A program made the translations under genes and the position numbers. 64,000 nt of DNA from a virus: positions 42,181 to 106,180 of IMG/VR virus record IMGVR_UViG_3300027659_000014; one strand, given 5' to 3'. The notes under the pieces are model-generated. The model searched no databases and had not been told where the DNA came from. It saw nothing but the letters and a program-made list of their open reading frames with translations. Below are positions 6,721 to 14,122 of this stretch, piece by piece. Position 1 is the first letter of the stretch, and the number at the start of each line of letters is the position of its first letter.

Positions 6721-7346
6721 GTCTCACTTGTTTTTTTTCTTGATGAAACAATTTTAGACCATTTGGTTTTAAATTTTTCATAATATGTTTTTAATTTTAA
6801 CGACATTTCACTAAATTCATCATCAAGTTTGGTCATAGTTCCATTTATATATACCCCATTTGTTTCTCCAATTGAAAAGAAAAAATCTAAATCTAATTCA
6901 GTTATTTTTCCTGACCATTCAACATTTGTTGGATATAAATTTAATTTATTAAAGTCAACGATTTCGGTAACATCTTGTTTAAACTCATCCATACTTTCTT
7001 GAAATGCGGACTTATCATCAGTTGTTAATTGTAAATCTGTTGTGTTTTTACTATGAATAACTAAAATCCCCCCCGATATTCTATATGCCTTTTTTTTATC
7101 TGATTTAACTTTATCAAATTCTTTATCTTCATCTTCATCTTTTTCCGCAGTTTCATACTTATCGTTTTGTATTTTATCCTCAATATCTGTCATTACATCT
7201 ATTTTATTGTCAGGATCTTCAACAGGTTGTTCAATTAATAAACCATAATTTTTTTTAATACTCTTAATATCCTCAGTTAATTGGTTACCCCCAAGTAATT
7301 TTCTTGATGCTGATAATAATTTTTTTATTTCTTCGTAATTAGTCAT
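6717..7346 (-). CDS. hypothetical, possibly virion-associated protein (209 aa)
   Basis: The first 40 residues are helical and end in YGLLIEQPVED, a pattern (helix, then L-I/L-E-Q before a disordered acidic stretch) shared with the 220-aa protein at 54938-55600. A Glu/Asp-rich linker (about 55-85) precedes a globular domain (90-195). The L-x-E context resembles a T4 gp21 protease site, so it may be a head-targeted protein that is processed (inference). Its ATG overlaps the amidase-fold gene by 8 bases (ATGACTAA). Confidence 0.55.
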   Translation of the reverse strand: MTNYEEIKKLLSASRKLLGGNQLTEDIKSIKKNYGLLIEQPVEDPDNKIDVMTDIEDKIQNDKYETAEKDEDEDKEFDKVKSDKKKAYRISGGILVIHSKNTTDLQLTTDDKSAFQESMDEFKQDVTEIVDFNKLNLYPTNVEWSGKITELDLDFFFSIGETNGVYINGTMTKLDDEFSEMSLKLKTYYEKFKTKWSKIVSSRKKTSET

Positions 7347-7938
7347 TTTTTAAATATTTATTAAAAATTTCAAAATTAAAGGCCGGACTAACATCAGTAA
7401 AATCACTATCAAAATTACTTTTAGTTACAATACCTTCAAATTTTTCTATACCGTTTATTTTTGTATTATGTTCCACACTTTTTAATGGGATATTAGTTTC
7501 TTTGGTTAACTTAACACACAATTTTGAGGTTAAAATAATTTGTTCCTCAGGATATGGTTGCCAAAAAAAATAATCTCTCCATGTTTTATTAAAAACCTTT
7601 TGTTTATAAATATCACCAATCCAATTAATGTGATAATTTTTTAATGGTTCTTTTTCTAACCAACCTAAATTTTCCAAACAAACAATTACAGAGTTTCTGT
7701 TTATAGATGATGTTGTGTTATAATTAGTATATTCATCATTGTCCAATAACTGAAGAACTTTACCATCTCTTGTTACAATATAGTTAGGAATTTTATCATA
7801 TTTACCATTATGTCTATATTTTAATGATTGTAAAAAATCATTTATGTTTCTAGACGTATTAGTGAGTATAATTTGTGTTTTGTTTTTATTTTTTTTCTCT
7901 GATCTAAAATTTCCGTATTTTATTATTTCATCAATCAT
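7339..7938 (-). CDS. amidase_2/T7-lysozyme-fold protein with missing zinc ligands (199 aa)
   Basis: The fold is recognisable against N-acetylmuramoyl-L-alanine amidases: residues 50-62 (IPNYIVTRDGKVL) match the Y-x-I-x-x-D-G strand, residues 80-89 (NRNSVIVCLE) match the NxxSIGV strand, and residues 182-192 match the C-terminal DPGPxFxW-like segment. The zinc ligands are not intact: the first His of the HxT strand is Thr26/Asn27 (LTNTS), His157 may match the second, and Ser184 stands where T7 lysozyme has Cys130. It therefore probably binds rather than cleaves peptidoglycan, or has been repurposed (inference). It is the obvious endolysin-like gene next to spanin-like genes. 8-base overlaps with both neighbours. 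Confidence 0.68.
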   Translation of the reverse strand: MIDEIIKYGNFRSEKKNKNKTQIILTNTSRNINDFLQSLKYRHNGKYDKIPNYIVTRDGKVLQLLDNDEYTNYNTTSSINRNSVIVCLENLGWLEKEPLKNYHINWIGDIYKQKVFNKTWRDYFFWQPYPEEQIILTSKLCVKLTKETNIPLKSVEHNTKINGIEKFEGIVTKSNFDSDFTDVSPAFNFEIFNKYLKND

Positions 7939-9028
7939 TTGTTTTAGTATATCTTAAAACTTTATTTTGTGTGGTTGTATTTACGGTGGTTAGTCCTGTA
8001 CTACCATATTCTATATTTGATAATTCAATAATTTCAGGTTCGACTTGGGGGGTGACTTGGGGGGTATAATGCGTGGTATGATGTGTTAAATAACTTTCAG
8101 GAATCTCAATCTCATCATGTATGGTATCATGTATGGTATCTTCTTTGTGAGGGACACCAGTGTCCCCCTCTAAATTTTCTGTGAATTTTAACAGAGGGAC
8201 ATCCGTGTCCCCCTGTGAATCTTCGTCTTTTCTTTTTCCTTTAAATGCTTGGTTTGTTGCAATAACTAACGTAATTGCTAATGGATCAAAAACAAAGATC
8301 AAAATTAAAATAAAAAGATTTGCGGTTCGTTTAATATCCCAATCAAGTAGTTCACTAACATACTTTAAAGCTCCCAACTCACTTCCCGAAATTTCTTTTG
8401 ATTCCATGTTTAAGATATTAATATCAAGTTGGGTGATACTATCATTCATACTATCAATTCTTTTTGCTATTGTGTCTCTCCTTACTTGTGCTTGTGATAG
8501 TTGAGATTCAAATAATTTTCTATTACCGTCGTTGGCTCTTGTAATTACCTGTCCAGTTCTTCTATCCACAGATTGTGTTGTTGTATTATTAGATACCCCG
8601 TCTCTTAACTTAGTAATGTCTCCGTCTAAAATGTTTTTTTCTTTTGTTAATTCGTCTTTAACTTCTTCAAACCTTTTCTTTTTTACCTCAATATTTTTGA
8701 CTTGTTTTTCGTTAATTTCAAGTTTTGCAATATTCCCTTGAAATCCTGTACTTAAAAGTCCGTATATTCCAAGTGAAGTTATTAAAGAAAGGGTCACAAG
8801 AGCAATGGACATATAAATTTTTAAAATTCCATATGTTTCTTTCCATTTGTCGTGAAGATATGTTGCAATTGCAATTTTAGATATCTCAAGAAATGATCCC
8901 ATAATAATAACGGGTAATGCCACACCAACAAATACGATTGATAAACCAACAACACTATAATATGCTGCGGTTCCTGACAAACCCAAAGCACAAAATAATA
9001 AAAACCAAGGTAAAAATTTTTCTTTCAT
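7931..9028 (-). CDS. multi-pass membrane protein with periplasmic or cytoplasmic coiled coil (365 aa)
   Basis: Hydrophobic helices at about 5-27, 29-50, 68-92 and 235-258 flank a long coiled coil (about 105-225) that contains a conserved-looking TGQVITRANDGNR patch. The C-terminal 100 residues are polar and low-complexity, with short repeats (GDTDVPLL/GDTGVPHK; HDTIHDEI; TPQVTPQV). I know this architecture, with N-terminal SGTAAYYSVVGL-type and ITSLGIYGLLS-type motifs, from large marine phages, where its role is undefined. It heads the operon that carries the amidase-fold gene (8-base ATGATTGA overlap), so a role in membrane disruption or envelope anchoring is possible. Confidence 0.65.
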   Translation of the reverse strand: MKEKFLPWFLLFCALGLSGTAAYYSVVGLSIVFVGVALPVIIMGSFLEISKIAIATYLHDKWKETYGILKIYMSIALVTLSLITSLGIYGLLSTGFQGNIAKLEINEKQVKNIEVKKKRFEEVKDELTKEKNILDGDITKLRDGVSNNTTTQSVDRRTGQVITRANDGNRKLFESQLSQAQVRRDTIAKRIDSMNDSITQLDINILNMESKEISGSELGALKYVSELLDWDIKRTANLFILILIFVFDPLAITLVIATNQAFKGKRKDEDSQGDTDVPLLKFTENLEGDTGVPHKEDTIHDTIHDEIEIPESYLTHHTTHYTPQVTPQVEPEIIELSNIEYGSTGLTTVNTTTQNKVLRYTKTND

Positions 9029-9077
9029 AATAATTCTAATATATTTATAAATACTAATATAAGGTATTTATATAATT

Positions 9078-9497
9078 ATGTCACTACTTAGAGAAACAAT
9101 ACGTAAAGTTTTAATCTTAGAAAAGAAGATTGCTGAGATCCAAGCAAAACTTACTGTTACCATGAATTTAAGATACCAACAGGTAAATGTACCTGGAATG
9201 AAGACCCACGCTGAAATACGAAAAAAAAGAGATTTTTCAAAAAGTGGTGATATAATTAGAGATTATGATATCTTAAATTCAGTAAAAAAAGTAAAGGATG
9301 ATATAGTACAATATATTGTCATTGGTGAGTTATATGATGGTGTTGAGTTTGTAATTAAAGATGAATCAAGCTTACTTAGTATTGCAATTAGAATAGAAGA
9401 AGTTAATCCTTACGAATTTAATCTTTTTATTAAAACCGTTATGAGGGATGCTAATTTTTATGTTGGTAGAAATCAACTAGTTATTACCGCAAAATAA
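9078..9497 (+). CDS. hypothetical protein with amphipathic N-terminal peptide (139 aa)
   Basis: The N-terminus (LLRETIRKVLILEKK) resembles the helical leader peptides of other predicted virion proteins here, including an L-x-E. The rest is a compact alpha/beta domain ending in a strand-rich segment (about 95-139). No family can be named with confidence. It is an isolated plus-strand gene, divergent from 7931-9028 across a 49-base gap with TATTTATA boxes on both strands, and it is followed by a structured non-coding region and a terminator. Confidence 0.6.
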   Translation: MSLLRETIRKVLILEKKIAEIQAKLTVTMNLRYQQVNVPGMKTHAEIRKKRDFSKSGDIIRDYDILNSVKKVKDDIVQYIVIGELYDGVEFVIKDESSLLSIAIRIEEVNPYEFNLFIKTVMRDANFYVGRNQLVITAK

Positions 9498-9520
9498 ACC
9501 CCCACTGGTACCAATGGGGG
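9491..9520 (-). terminator. terminator for the minus-strand transcript
   Basis: On the minus strand an imperfect hairpin with CCCCC/GGGGG arms (9499-9503 and 9516-9520) and a TGGTACCA core is followed by TTTATTTT. It would stop transcription coming from 9631-10077 before it runs into the convergent plus-strand gene. Confidence 0.6.
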
Positions 9521-9626
9521 AGTGTAATTTCATCTTACATCACGAGTAAGATTGAGGATTTTCACCTAGAGAACATCGTGTCTCATTCCGCCGAGTTGTA
9601 AGGGTAATCTCGGTTCAACCCTTTTT
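9521..9626. ncRNA. compact structured RNA region of unknown class
   Basis: This spacer between convergent genes is about 47% G+C by my count, against roughly 30% around it, and has dense complementarity: ATCTTAC (9532-9538) with GTAAGAT (9546-9552), GAG-ACA with TGT-CTC (9569-9584, one bulge), CCGAG (9591-9595) with CTCGG (9609-9613), and AAGGGT (9600-9605) with ACCCTT (9618-9623). The loop CACGA (9541-9545) can pair with TCGTG (9576-9580), a possible kissing interaction. The orientation is not certain. No tRNA cloverleaf fits. Confidence 0.4.
9600..9626 (+). terminator. terminator for the plus-strand transcript
   Basis: AAGGGT (9600-9605) pairs with ACCCTT (9618-9623), leading into TTTTT (9622-9626) on the plus strand. 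This is a plausible intrinsic terminator for 9078-9497, placed beyond the structured region. The stem competes with the CCGAG/CTCGG pairing. Confidence 0.5.
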
Positions 9627-9630
9627 GTAA

Positions 9631-10077
9631 TTAACGATCCTCTATTGTAAATCCTTGAGAATCAACCTCAGGTCCATTATCAATTAACATTTCAACTTTG
9701 ATTTCTCCATCAACAAATCTTGACACAGAACAGAATTCAATTTCAACATCCTCATTAAGATTCATTTTAAACTCGTTATACTGTTCCTCAGTTTCAAATG
9801 ACCCAACTTGACTTGCCGGTGATTGGTAAACTTTTAGACGATACGAACCAAATGGATTTTTAAGTTCAGAAACTTCCATAATAAGATTATCAAACTTATA
9901 ATTATCAGTACCATCTTCGGTTACAAATTTCCCATCATTATCCCTTTTTAATGTTTGAGAATAATGGTACCCACAATTACCACAATTTATATAATCTTCA
10001 CCTGTTTTGTAATAGAAATCGCTAAACGCTTCTTGTTTACAATTTGGACATTCAATATAATCAATTACACTTCCCAT
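9631..10077 (-). CDS. zinc-ribbon protein (148 aa)
   Basis: The N-terminus holds a four-Cys zinc ribbon (C10xxC13 and C32xxC35, in IECPNCKQEA and INCGNCGYHY); the remaining 100 residues form a beta-rich domain with an acidic tail. Related small zinc-ribbon proteins occur in other phages of this type, without a defined role to my knowledge; nucleic-acid binding is a guess from the ribbon. It has its own Bacteroidota-type promoter (10093-10123) and a terminator downstream, so it appears to be a single-gene transcript. Confidence 0.65.
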   Translation of the reverse strand: MGSVIDYIECPNCKQEAFSDFYYKTGEDYINCGNCGYHYSQTLKRDNDGKFVTEDGTDNYKFDNLIMEVSELKNPFGSYRLKVYQSPASQVGSFETEEQYNEFKMNLNEDVEIEFCSVSRFVDGEIKVEMLIDNGPEVDSQGFTIEDR

Positions 10078-10092
10078 TTTTTTATTTTTTTA

Positions 10093-10123
10093 CAAAGATA
10101 TATAACTTATTTTAATTTGCCAA
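10093..10123 (-). promoter_or_regulatory. Bacteroidota-type promoter for the zinc-ribbon gene
   Basis: On the minus strand TTG (10121-10123), a 20-base spacer and TATCTTTG (10093-10100) match the TTG-N19-23-TAnnTTTG consensus of Bacteroidota. The -7 box is 15 bases from the ATG at 10077, giving a leader of about 10 bases. Confidence 0.7.
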
Positions 10124-10130
10124 ATTTTTA

Positions 10131-10931
10131 TTATAAATAGTCAAATAATTCTGAACTATCGTTTCTTAATCTTCTTAACGCCTTTTCTTTTATTTGTCTA
10201 ACTCTTTCTTTTGTTAATCCAAAATCACTCCCAATATCTTCCAAAGTTCTTGGTGTTCCTGTGATCCCAAAATAATCGCCAATAATTGATTTTTCACGAT
10301 CATCTAAATTATTTAATAAATTTAACATTTTTTCTTTTAAAATATCGTTTGTATTAAAAATGGCATCAGGAGCTTCAGCCTCTTGATTAACAATCATATC
10401 AATAAGGGTATCACCGTCTTCATTTATTTTCATGTCTAAATCAACAATAGATGGTAATCCAGTAAACTTATCATCCATTTTATTTCCAGATTGTTCAACT
10501 TCTTTTTTCGCCCTATGTAAATCTTGTACAACATTAACTGGTAATCTTATTGTTCTCGAATTATCATTTAATGATTGTAAAATTGATTGTTTAACCCACC
10601 ATACTGCGTATGAAATAAATCTAAGATCTTTATTCCAATCAAAATTTTTAATTGCTTTCAGTAAACCATGATTACCCTCAGCAATTAGATCTTGTAAATC
10701 TAATCCTTGGTTTTGATATTGTTTTGCAACTGTTATAACAAACCTTAAGTTACCCACAAGTAATTCTTCTTCAATTTGTTTTTTTTCAATTTCAGAAATA
10801 TTATCTGATTTCATTTTTATCGCCAAAGTTTTTTCCCTTTCTGGTGACATAACTTTAATTTTTCTAATATCTTTAAGATAGTAATATACTTCTTCTTGAT
10901 TAATTGGGATTCCTAAATTTTTACTTTTCAT
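10131..10931 (-). CDS. RNA polymerase sigma factor, sigma70 family (RpoD-like)
   Basis: 266 aa. Region 2 is complete (NLRFVITVAKQYQNQGL at 61-77, DLIAEGNHGLLKAI at 81-94, FISYAVWWVKQSILQSL at 105-121), followed by a shortened region 3 and a canonical region 4 helix-turn-helix (TLEDIGSDFGLTKERVRQIK at 229-248). It resembles the primary sigma factor of Bacteroidota more than the minimal T4 gp55. Role: binds host core RNA polymerase and directs it to phage promoters. It lacks region 1.1. A short N-terminal NQEEVYYYLKDIRKIKVMS segment corresponds to region 1.2. The gene starts 6 bases after the stop of 10938-11435, so it is probably cotranscribed with that gene from the promoter at 11459-11491. 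Confidence 0.93.
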   Translation of the reverse strand: MKSKNLGIPINQEEVYYYLKDIRKIKVMSPEREKTLAIKMKSDNISEIEKKQIEEELLVGNLRFVITVAKQYQNQGLDLQDLIAEGNHGLLKAIKNFDWNKDLRFISYAVWWVKQSILQSLNDNSRTIRLPVNVVQDLHRAKKEVEQSGNKMDDKFTGLPSIVDLDMKINEDGDTLIDMIVNQEAEAPDAIFNTNDILKEKMLNLLNNLDDREKSIIGDYFGITGTPRTLEDIGSDFGLTKERVRQIKEKALRRLRNDSSELFDYL

Positions 10932-10937
10932 TTTTTT

Positions 10938-11435
10938 TTAATTTAATTGTGAATATTCGTCTAATTTTTGTTTTTCTAAATCTGTTAAAGATTCTAAACC
11001 ACTATCTATAATTTTATCCAACAATTCATCTAATGTTAGATTACAACGTTGATTAAAGTTCTTAATTAAATTAAGAAAATCAAATGGGTCATTGTCAAAA
11101 AAATTAAGTTCTTTTTTTTGTTTTGGTTTTCTTGTTTTTTTCAAAGATAAAAGATAATCAAGATGCTCTTTTGGTATATTAGAAGAGGTTTTATTTGGTT
11201 TTGGTATTAAAAAATATTGAGTACTGCCCAAGTTGATAAAAATAAAATTAACCCATTCTGACACATATTCAATATGTAAGTCTGATGAAAAATGGATAAT
11301 TGCATTTTTTTCACCAGAAATTAATTTGGCTTCGTTTGATGTCATTTCTTTTGATACTTCAAATGCGATCTCTTTTGTTTTTTCTTCTGAGTTTTCTATG
11401 GTTTCATCGTAGAAAATAAAAAGTAAGTAATTCAT
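10938..11435 (-). CDS. hypothetical protein upstream of the sigma factor (165 aa)
   Basis: An open frame reaches back to a GTG at 11489, but a promoter (-7 box TATATTTG at 11459-11466) lies between it and the ATG at 11433-11435, so I take the ATG (MNYLLFIFYDET). The product has an N-terminal beta/alpha domain (about 1-95) and a Lys-rich linker followed by a helical, acidic C-terminus (FFDNDPFDFL). It is just before the sigma gene and probably cotranscribed; whether it works with the sigma factor is unknown. Confidence 0.6.
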   Translation of the reverse strand: MNYLLFIFYDETIENSEEKTKEIAFEVSKEMTSNEAKLISGEKNAIIHFSSDLHIEYVSEWVNFIFINLGSTQYFLIPKPNKTSSNIPKEHLDYLLSLKKTRKPKQKKELNFFDNDPFDFLNLIKNFNQRCNLTLDELLDKIIDSGLESLTDLEKQKLDEYSQLN

Positions 11436-11458
11436 ATGTGTGTTTTTAATTGTTTTTA

Positions 11459-11491
11459 CAAATATAGGAATAAAATTATAATAAATCACAA
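11459..11491 (-). promoter_or_regulatory. Bacteroidota-type promoter for the sigma-factor operon
   Basis: Minus-strand TTG (11489-11491), a 22-base spacer and TATATTTG (11459-11466). The ATG of 10938-11435 lies 23 bases below the box. It sits at the very end of the gp46-like gene, giving the sigma operon its own start. Confidence 0.65.
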
Positions 11492-13816
11492 AACTTTTGA
11501 AAAATTATTTTCTTTTTTAATTTTAACCACATGATCCCCCCATGTACCCACAATACTATTGTGACTAATAACAAAAATCTTTTCAAAGTAATCCTTGATC
11601 TTTGTAAAGAACTCATATACCATCTCTAAGTTGTCATTGGCAATTTTTCCAAACACCTCATCTAAAACCACAAGATTTGGTTTTGGTAAACTTGAGATCT
11701 TGGTAAGAACAGATCTTAAAGCTAAAGATGAAATTGTCTTTTCAAATCCTGAACCTGAAGTCATTAATTTTTCAATACCCGTTTCATTATCGGTCATAAT
11801 AAACTCGACTTCATTTTTATCGTTGATTCGAACTTCCAATTTAAAGTAACAAGAATCTTCCATTAATCTTTGTAGTTCAGAGTTTATTAGTGGCATCATG
11901 GTTTTCATAATCATTTTAGATATACCATTCTTACCATAAATTTCTAAGTAAATCTTATATATTTTATCTTTTTTCTCTTCTTCTTTTATTGTTTCAATTT
12001 TATTTTTATTAAGATCAATTTTTTCTTCAAGTGATTTAATTGATGATTCACTTGTAGTAATTGAATTACTAATTGTTCTTCTTTGGATTTCCAAATCATC
12101 TAATCTAATGTCAGCTTTTATTAATAATGAATCAATCTTTTGGTTTTCTTGAATTTTATCTTGTATCTCTTCCCACCTTTTAATCTTATCGTTTAATGAT
12201 TCAATTTTTAAATCACAACTTTCAATACTTAATTCATACTTTTCTTTAATGAGTTTGTTTTTTTCATACTCATCAAATTCTTTTTTAAGTTGTACAAAAC
12301 TTTGTTCTTTGCTTGATAAAACATGCATAAGTGTCGTTTTTGTGTTTTTTTGCACAATTAACCCATCAAGTTCTGTAATTTTTGCGTTGGTGATCGATGC
12401 GTTCATTAACTCAATTCCACAATGAGAACATTTAATTCCTCCCTCTACTTCTGATTTTAATTTAGTTATTGATTCAATTTCAGTGTCAAGTTTAATTGTC
12501 TCTTTATAAACTTCATTATATTGTTCTTTAACCTCGTCATGTTTATTTTCATAATAAAACTCAGATGGTTCAACAACTTTGATTTCGGATATTTTTAATA
12601 AAAAACCATTCTTATCTCTTTCAATTTCTTGTATCTCAACTCTTGTTTTATCAGGTTTTAACAAACTTAACTCATGATTAATATTTGTATGTTTTTTCTT
12701 TAACATATCATCACGATATGATTTACCCTTTGTAATTGCATCATTAACATTAAACAAACTTTGTTCATTAGTTTTAATTTGAACCTTTAATTCTAAAATT
12801 GATTCTTGATGTGTTTCAATCTCACTTTTTAATTGTTCTGAAGAATAAATGTTTGATATCTTTTGTTTTGAGAAATCCCCATATATTTCTTTGGCAACTT
12901 CTTCTTTTCTTTTTAAAAATTCAAGACCCATAAATCTTGACAATACTTGTCCTCTTGATGTTGGTTTTGCTTCTAACAAATCTTCAAGATTTGATCCTGT
13001 TGTTAGAATTGTAGTTAAAAAATCTTCTTTTGTTCCAATTGAGTTTTTAATAAAAGATTCAGTTTCTCTTCTTTGTTCTCCAGTAAAGTTTAATAATGTT
13101 CCATCTGATAATTTTTTAAAAAAATCCAACTCTGTTTTAACATTCGATTCATTTTTTTTGGATATTTTTCTTTCAATGTTTCTAACAATAACATAATCCT
13201 CACCGTCAATTGTAATTTCACCTTTAACATGAACCTTGTCTTTGTTTGAATACCTGTTAAATATTTCTTCGGCTTTTGTGGTCTTGGTTGTTTCATTAAA
13301 AAACAAGAACATTAATAAATCTACAGTAAGAACTGTTTTACCACCAAAATTTGGTGGATCAGACTCAACAACCACAATACCATTTAATTTATCAAAATCT
13401 AATTTTTGATTTTCACCATATGATAAAAAGTTTGAAAATTCAATGTTTCTAATATACCACTTTTTAAATTGAGATTGATTTTCTTCATCACCAGACATTT
13501 TGTTTTCAACCATATTATTAATTGATAACACATCTTCTGTCATATGATTATAATCTTTTGAAACAAGAAAGTTTTTTATAAGATCCAACTGATAGTTTTT
13601 ATCAGTAATATTAACGGAAACGTCAATACTTTGTGTTATATCAGTTTCAAATATTTTTGATTTAGTCAGGACATTAACATTAGTTGTGTTATATTTTTTT
13701 TGAAAGTAATATTTAACACTTTTGATCTTGTCTTGTGTAAAGTTTTCTGGTAAATCCTCCCAAACAACTTGAACTGTTGGGTTTTCAAATACAGAAAAGT
13801 CTAAATTTTTTATCAT
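11486..13816 (-). CDS. 46: recombination endonuclease ATPase subunit, gp46/SbcC/Rad50-like
   Basis: About 776 aa from the ATG at 13816 (a GTG at 13858 would add 14 residues; the ATG start, MIKNLDFSVF, looks better). A 120-residue N-terminal extension precedes the ATPase: the Walker A region reads ESDPPNFGGKTV, followed by long coiled coils either side of a zinc hook (CSHC, about 476 from the GTG), the signature MTSGSGFEKTISSLALRS and Walker B LVVLDEVFG near the end. With gp47 it resects DNA ends for recombination-dependent replication. The usual first Gly of Walker A is absent. Three small genes separate it from gp47. Confidence 0.93.
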   Translation of the reverse strand: MIKNLDFSVFENPTVQVVWEDLPENFTQDKIKSVKYYFQKKYNTTNVNVLTKSKIFETDITQSIDVSVNITDKNYQLDLIKNFLVSKDYNHMTEDVLSINNMVENKMSGDEENQSQFKKWYIRNIEFSNFLSYGENQKLDFDKLNGIVVVESDPPNFGGKTVLTVDLLMFLFFNETTKTTKAEEIFNRYSNKDKVHVKGEITIDGEDYVIVRNIERKISKKNESNVKTELDFFKKLSDGTLLNFTGEQRRETESFIKNSIGTKEDFLTTILTTGSNLEDLLEAKPTSRGQVLSRFMGLEFLKRKEEVAKEIYGDFSKQKISNIYSSEQLKSEIETHQESILELKVQIKTNEQSLFNVNDAITKGKSYRDDMLKKKHTNINHELSLLKPDKTRVEIQEIERDKNGFLLKISEIKVVEPSEFYYENKHDEVKEQYNEVYKETIKLDTEIESITKLKSEVEGGIKCSHCGIELMNASITNAKITELDGLIVQKNTKTTLMHVLSSKEQSFVQLKKEFDEYEKNKLIKEKYELSIESCDLKIESLNDKIKRWEEIQDKIQENQKIDSLLIKADIRLDDLEIQRRTISNSITTSESSIKSLEEKIDLNKNKIETIKEEEKKDKIYKIYLEIYGKNGISKMIMKTMMPLINSELQRLMEDSCYFKLEVRINDKNEVEFIMTDNETGIEKLMTSGSGFEKTISSLALRSVLTKISSLPKPNLVVLDEVFGKIANDNLEMVYEFFTKIKDYFEKIFVISHNSIVGTWGDHVVKIKKENNFSKVL

Positions 13817-13862
13817 TATATTATAATTAAATAATTTTGGGGGATTAAATAAATCCACTTTT

Positions 13863-14099
13863 TTATTTTTCTATGTTAATATTTTTTTCGTCTATAACTA
13901 TATTATTTTTTACCTCTTCAACAACTTCAAAACCTAAATCTTGACCATTCAATTCAACATTTAAGTTTTTAGTTTCTGACATCATTTTTTGAGCCTCAAA
14001 CATTTTTTCAATTGCCTTTTTCATTGCGTATTTTTCTACTGTAATTTTTTGGTTTCTTTTTTCTACTTTTGCTCTATGAGCTTTTGACGACTTTCCCAT
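13863..14099 (-). CDS. hypothetical small protein, basic N-terminus (78 aa)
   Basis: Residues 1-20 are very basic (Lys/Arg/His), residues 25-45 form an amphipathic helix, and the C-terminus is acidic. No family recognised. It lies directly upstream of gp46 with a short gap, so it is likely cotranscribed with the recombination genes. Confidence 0.55.
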   Translation of the reverse strand: MGKSSKAHRAKVEKRNQKITVEKYAMKKAIEKMFEAQKMMSETKNLNVELNGQDLGFEVVEEVKNNIVIDEKNINIEK

Positions 14100-14122
14100 T
14101 TTTATTTATTTTATTTTATTTA

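Noticed and set aside
7339-7938. Fully active N-acetylmuramoyl-L-alanine amidase
   Set aside because: The expected zinc His and Cys positions are Thr/Asn and Ser, so I only claim the fold.
9521-9626. tRNA-like features (GGTTCAA in plus strand) in the convergent spacer
   Set aside because: The T-arm-like sequence has no complementary stem in the right place, and no acceptor stem or anticodon arm can be formed. It pairs better as a terminator.
11436-11489. GTG start extending gene 10938-11435 upstream
   Set aside because: A TAnnTTTG promoter lies within the extension, so transcripts would begin after it.
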